Below the pieces are notes generated by a model. It did no database searches, was not told the DNA's origin, and was given only the letters and a program-made list of their open reading frames with translations. Both the position numbers and the translations under genes were made by a program. Shown in pieces: positions 62,583 through 64,000 of a stretch of 64,000 bases of DNA (its first letter is position 1; every line of letters starts with the position of its first letter). This DNA comes from Polynucleobacter difficilis (GTDB lineage: Bacteria; Pseudomonadota; Gammaproteobacteria; Burkholderiales; Burkholderiaceae), in NCBI RefSeq assembly GCF_003065365.1, contig NZ_CP023276.1, forward strand, positions 1,302,001 through 1,366,000, given 5' to 3'.

Positions 62583-62666
62583 GGCAAAATTATATCGGGG
62601 TATAGTAAATAATAAATCGAATTGTTTTTTTATCGAGATAAAGAAATTCTTTACTATAATGAAGCC

Positions 62667-63554
62667 ATGTCCAGCATTCGTGTACTTAAAAACTTCATTG
62701 CGATTAGTCGCCACGGTAGCGTTGCTGCCGCTGCCCGAGAAATCGGGCTTACCGCGGCAGCGGCTGGCCAACAATTACAACACTTGGAGGCAGAAATAGG
62801 CATTGCCTTATTCGATCGGAATAAACGCTCTTTGGTATTAAATAACCACGGCAGAGGCTTAATTGAGCCGATTCAGGACATCATTGCGCGATATGAGTCT
62901 TTGGGAAGCGGCCTCAAAAATGAATTGAGCGGGACAATTGTTCTGGGTGCCTTAGTCTCAACCCTGATGGGGCATTTTGGAAAGGCCTTGGATGAATTAA
63001 AGCGCAACTATCCGGAGCTTGAGATTAAATTGATTGCTGGATTATCGAGTGACTTCCTCGATCAAGTCCTGGATGGCAAGCTGGACGCAGCCATTGTCAC
63101 GGAGTCGCCGTTTGCGCTACCCCAAAGCGCCATGTGGACTGAGCTATACAAAGAACCCATGGTTCTCATCCTGCCGCAAACAGGACAAAAACGCAGTCGA
63201 TCAACGGCAAGCGATGAAACCATACCAAAGAACTTACCCTTTATTCGGTTTGAGCGAAAAACATGGACCGGTCATTTGGTGGATCAAACCATCAAAGTGA
63301 ATAAACTCGCCATTAACGAAGGCATGGAAATCAACTCCGTTGAAGCAATTATTGAGCTGGTTAGACAAGGCCTTGGCCATTCAATCATTCCGCAACTGGC
63401 CAACGTGGATTGGAAGCATGATCAGCGCCTGCGTATTCATACTTTGCCAGGAAAAACTATTTATAGAAAAGTGGGCTTGCTCGAGCGTAAGCGGCATGGA
63501 AGGCAAAGCATTACTGCGGCTATTAAAGCCCAATTCTTAAGCGTGCTTTCATAA
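62667..63554 (+). CDS. LysR-family transcriptional regulator
   Basis: 295 residues from ATG 62667 (MSSIRVLKNFIAISRHG). Winged helix at about 1-60 (GSVAAAAREIGLTAAAAGQQLQHLEAEIGIALFDRNKRSLVLN), then a periplasmic-binding-like effector domain (about 90-290). Divergent from the SDH-like operon with an 84-base A/T-rich gap, the standard LysR layout, so it most likely activates that operon in response to its dicarboxylate substrate. Confidence 0.93.
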   Translation: MSSIRVLKNFIAISRHGSVAAAAREIGLTAAAAGQQLQHLEAEIGIALFDRNKRSLVLNNHGRGLIEPIQDIIARYESLGSGLKNELSGTIVLGALVSTLMGHFGKALDELKRNYPELEIKLIAGLSSDFLDQVLDGKLDAAIVTESPFALPQSAMWTELYKEPMVLILPQTGQKRSRSTASDETIPKNLPFIRFERKTWTGHLVDQTIKVNKLAINEGMEINSVEAIIELVRQGLGHSIIPQLANVDWKHDQRLRIHTLPGKTIYRKVGLLERKRHGRQSITAAIKAQFLSVLS

Positions 63555-63581
63555 AGCACTGGGGGCTTATTTCAAGCGCAA

Positions 63582-63920
63582 TTAATGATTTTCTTTGGCG
63601 TGGTTGATCGAGTATTTTGGTATCTCAACTACGAGGTCATCTTTCGCAATAATGGCCTGGCACGACAGGCGCGATAAAGGATTGAGTCCCCATGCCCGAT
63701 CCAGTAAATCTTCCTCGTTTTCATCCGGTTCATTCAAGCTGTTAAAGCCTTCACGTACGATCACGTGGCAGGTAGTGCAGGCACATACCATGTCGCACGC
63801 ATGCTCAATGGGTATATCGTTTTCCAGCAAGGCCTCGCAAATGCTAGTACCAGGAGAAACCTCGAGCACTGCACCCTCAGGGCAATATTCAGTGTGCGGC
63901 AAAATCACAATTTGGGTCAT
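63582..63920 (-). CDS. fdx: ISC-type [2Fe-2S] ferredoxin
   Basis: 112 residues, adrenodoxin-type. Cluster cysteines in HACDMVCACTTCHVIV (C-x5-C-x2-C) plus a later cysteine in RLSCQAII. EDLLDRAWGLNPLSRLSCQ is typical of Fdx of the iron-sulfur cluster assembly operon. The preceding gene ends 21 bases upstream in a sequence that fits HscA, which matches hscA-fdx order. Confidence 0.95.
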   Translation of the reverse strand: MTQIVILPHTEYCPEGAVLEVSPGTSICEALLENDIPIEHACDMVCACTTCHVIVREGFNSLNEPDENEEDLLDRAWGLNPLSRLSCQAIIAKDDLVVEIPKYSINHAKENH

Positions 63921-63941
63921 TGCTTGATCTCAATCGTTTAA

Positions 63942-64000
63942 TTAAATTTCGGAAACGCTTTTGCCCGTTAAGGCCTTTTGAATACTCGCATTCATGCGCT
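63942..64000 (-). CDS. hscA: 3' end of hscA (Fe-S chaperone), partial
   Basis: Reading the reverse strand, the last 58 bases encode R-M-N-A-S-I-Q-K-A-L-T-G-K-S-V-S-E-I then TAA at 63942-63944. This fits the C-terminus of HscA, which normally lies just upstream of fdx. Only about 19 codons are visible, so the call depends on context. Confidence 0.6.
   Translation of the reverse strand, partial: RMNASIQKALTGKSVSEI

Noticed and set aside
61851..62774. 307-residue version of the Fe-S subunit starting at 62774
   Set aside because: The extra N-terminus overlaps the divergent LysR gene and its promoter and has no family similarity; the ATG at 62582 gives the normal length.
1..64000. CRISPR arrays, insertion sequences, integrases, rRNA
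   Set aside because: Read through for spaced repeats, terminal inverted repeats and typical proteins; none was recognised.

Overview
This window looks like chromosome from a betaproteobacterium of the Burkholderiaceae, closest in style to Polynucleobacter. The pointers are the smc-zipA-ligA order, the lolC-lolD-tatD-comEC and rpfE-like/recJ/prfB/lysS runs, a two-gene dapD-dapE block, and an ISC-type ferredoxin followed by the end of hscA. This assignment rests on gene order and protein resemblance only. No transposase, integrase, CRISPR array or rRNA was found. One tRNA (initiator fMet) is present.

Region 1 (1-25.5 kb) is ordinary core genome. It carries chromosome segregation, division and ligase genes (smc, zipA, ligA), lysine/peptidoglycan precursor synthesis (dapD, dapE), prmB, radA, kup, tRNA-fMet, two very small proteins, comEC, tatD, lipoprotein export genes lolD and lolC, recJ, prfB (with its programmed +1 frameshift), lysS and a YggT-family membrane protein.

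Region 2 (25.5-57.9 kb) is the part of interest. It reads as an organosulfonate catabolism island with two converging C2 routes and one C3 route. (a) C2: an AMP-forming CoA ligase (SauT-like) and an acylating aldehyde dehydrogenase (SauS-like) would take sulfoacetate to sulfoacetaldehyde, and a GMC flavoprotein is a candidate isethionate dehydrogenase feeding the same aldehyde. Xsc then releases sulfite and acetyl phosphate, and Pta makes acetyl-CoA. (b) C3: SlcC-like and ComC-like dehydrogenases interconvert the sulfolactate enantiomers through sulfopyruvate, and SuyAB splits sulfolactate to pyruvate and sulfite. (c) Sulfite is oxidised by a cytoplasm-facing molybdoenzyme SoeABC or exported by TauE/SafE proteins; a SulP permease may handle sulfate. 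Uptake candidates are a complete TRAP transporter and three lone Bug-type binding proteins. An IclR regulator and a GntR/UTRA regulator sit inside. A palindrome (GAACAA-N-TTGTTC), or its half sites, recurs upstream of the sauS operon, the iclR-pta-soe operon, the TRAP operon and the xsc/cobS divergent promoter, suggesting one regulon.

The most unusual element is a CobS-like AAA+ ATPase and CobT-like VWA protein (48.9-51.7 kb) transcribed divergently from xsc, from the interval that holds the palindrome, with no cobN or other cobalamin gene in view. AAA+/VWA pairs of this type elsewhere remodel or metallate a partner enzyme, so this may be an undescribed maturation or activation system for sulfonate catabolism.

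Region 3 (57.1-62.6 kb) is an operon of a succinate-dehydrogenase-like complex, a two-subunit class I fumarase-like hydratase and a TauE/SafE protein, under a divergent LysR regulator. The flavoprotein lacks the usual covalent-FAD histidine and the hydratase small subunit has a changed motif, so the substrate may not be plain succinate/fumarate. Region 4 (63.5-64 kb) returns to core ISC genes (fdx, end of hscA).

All family calls are from reading the protein sequences; no database search was run.
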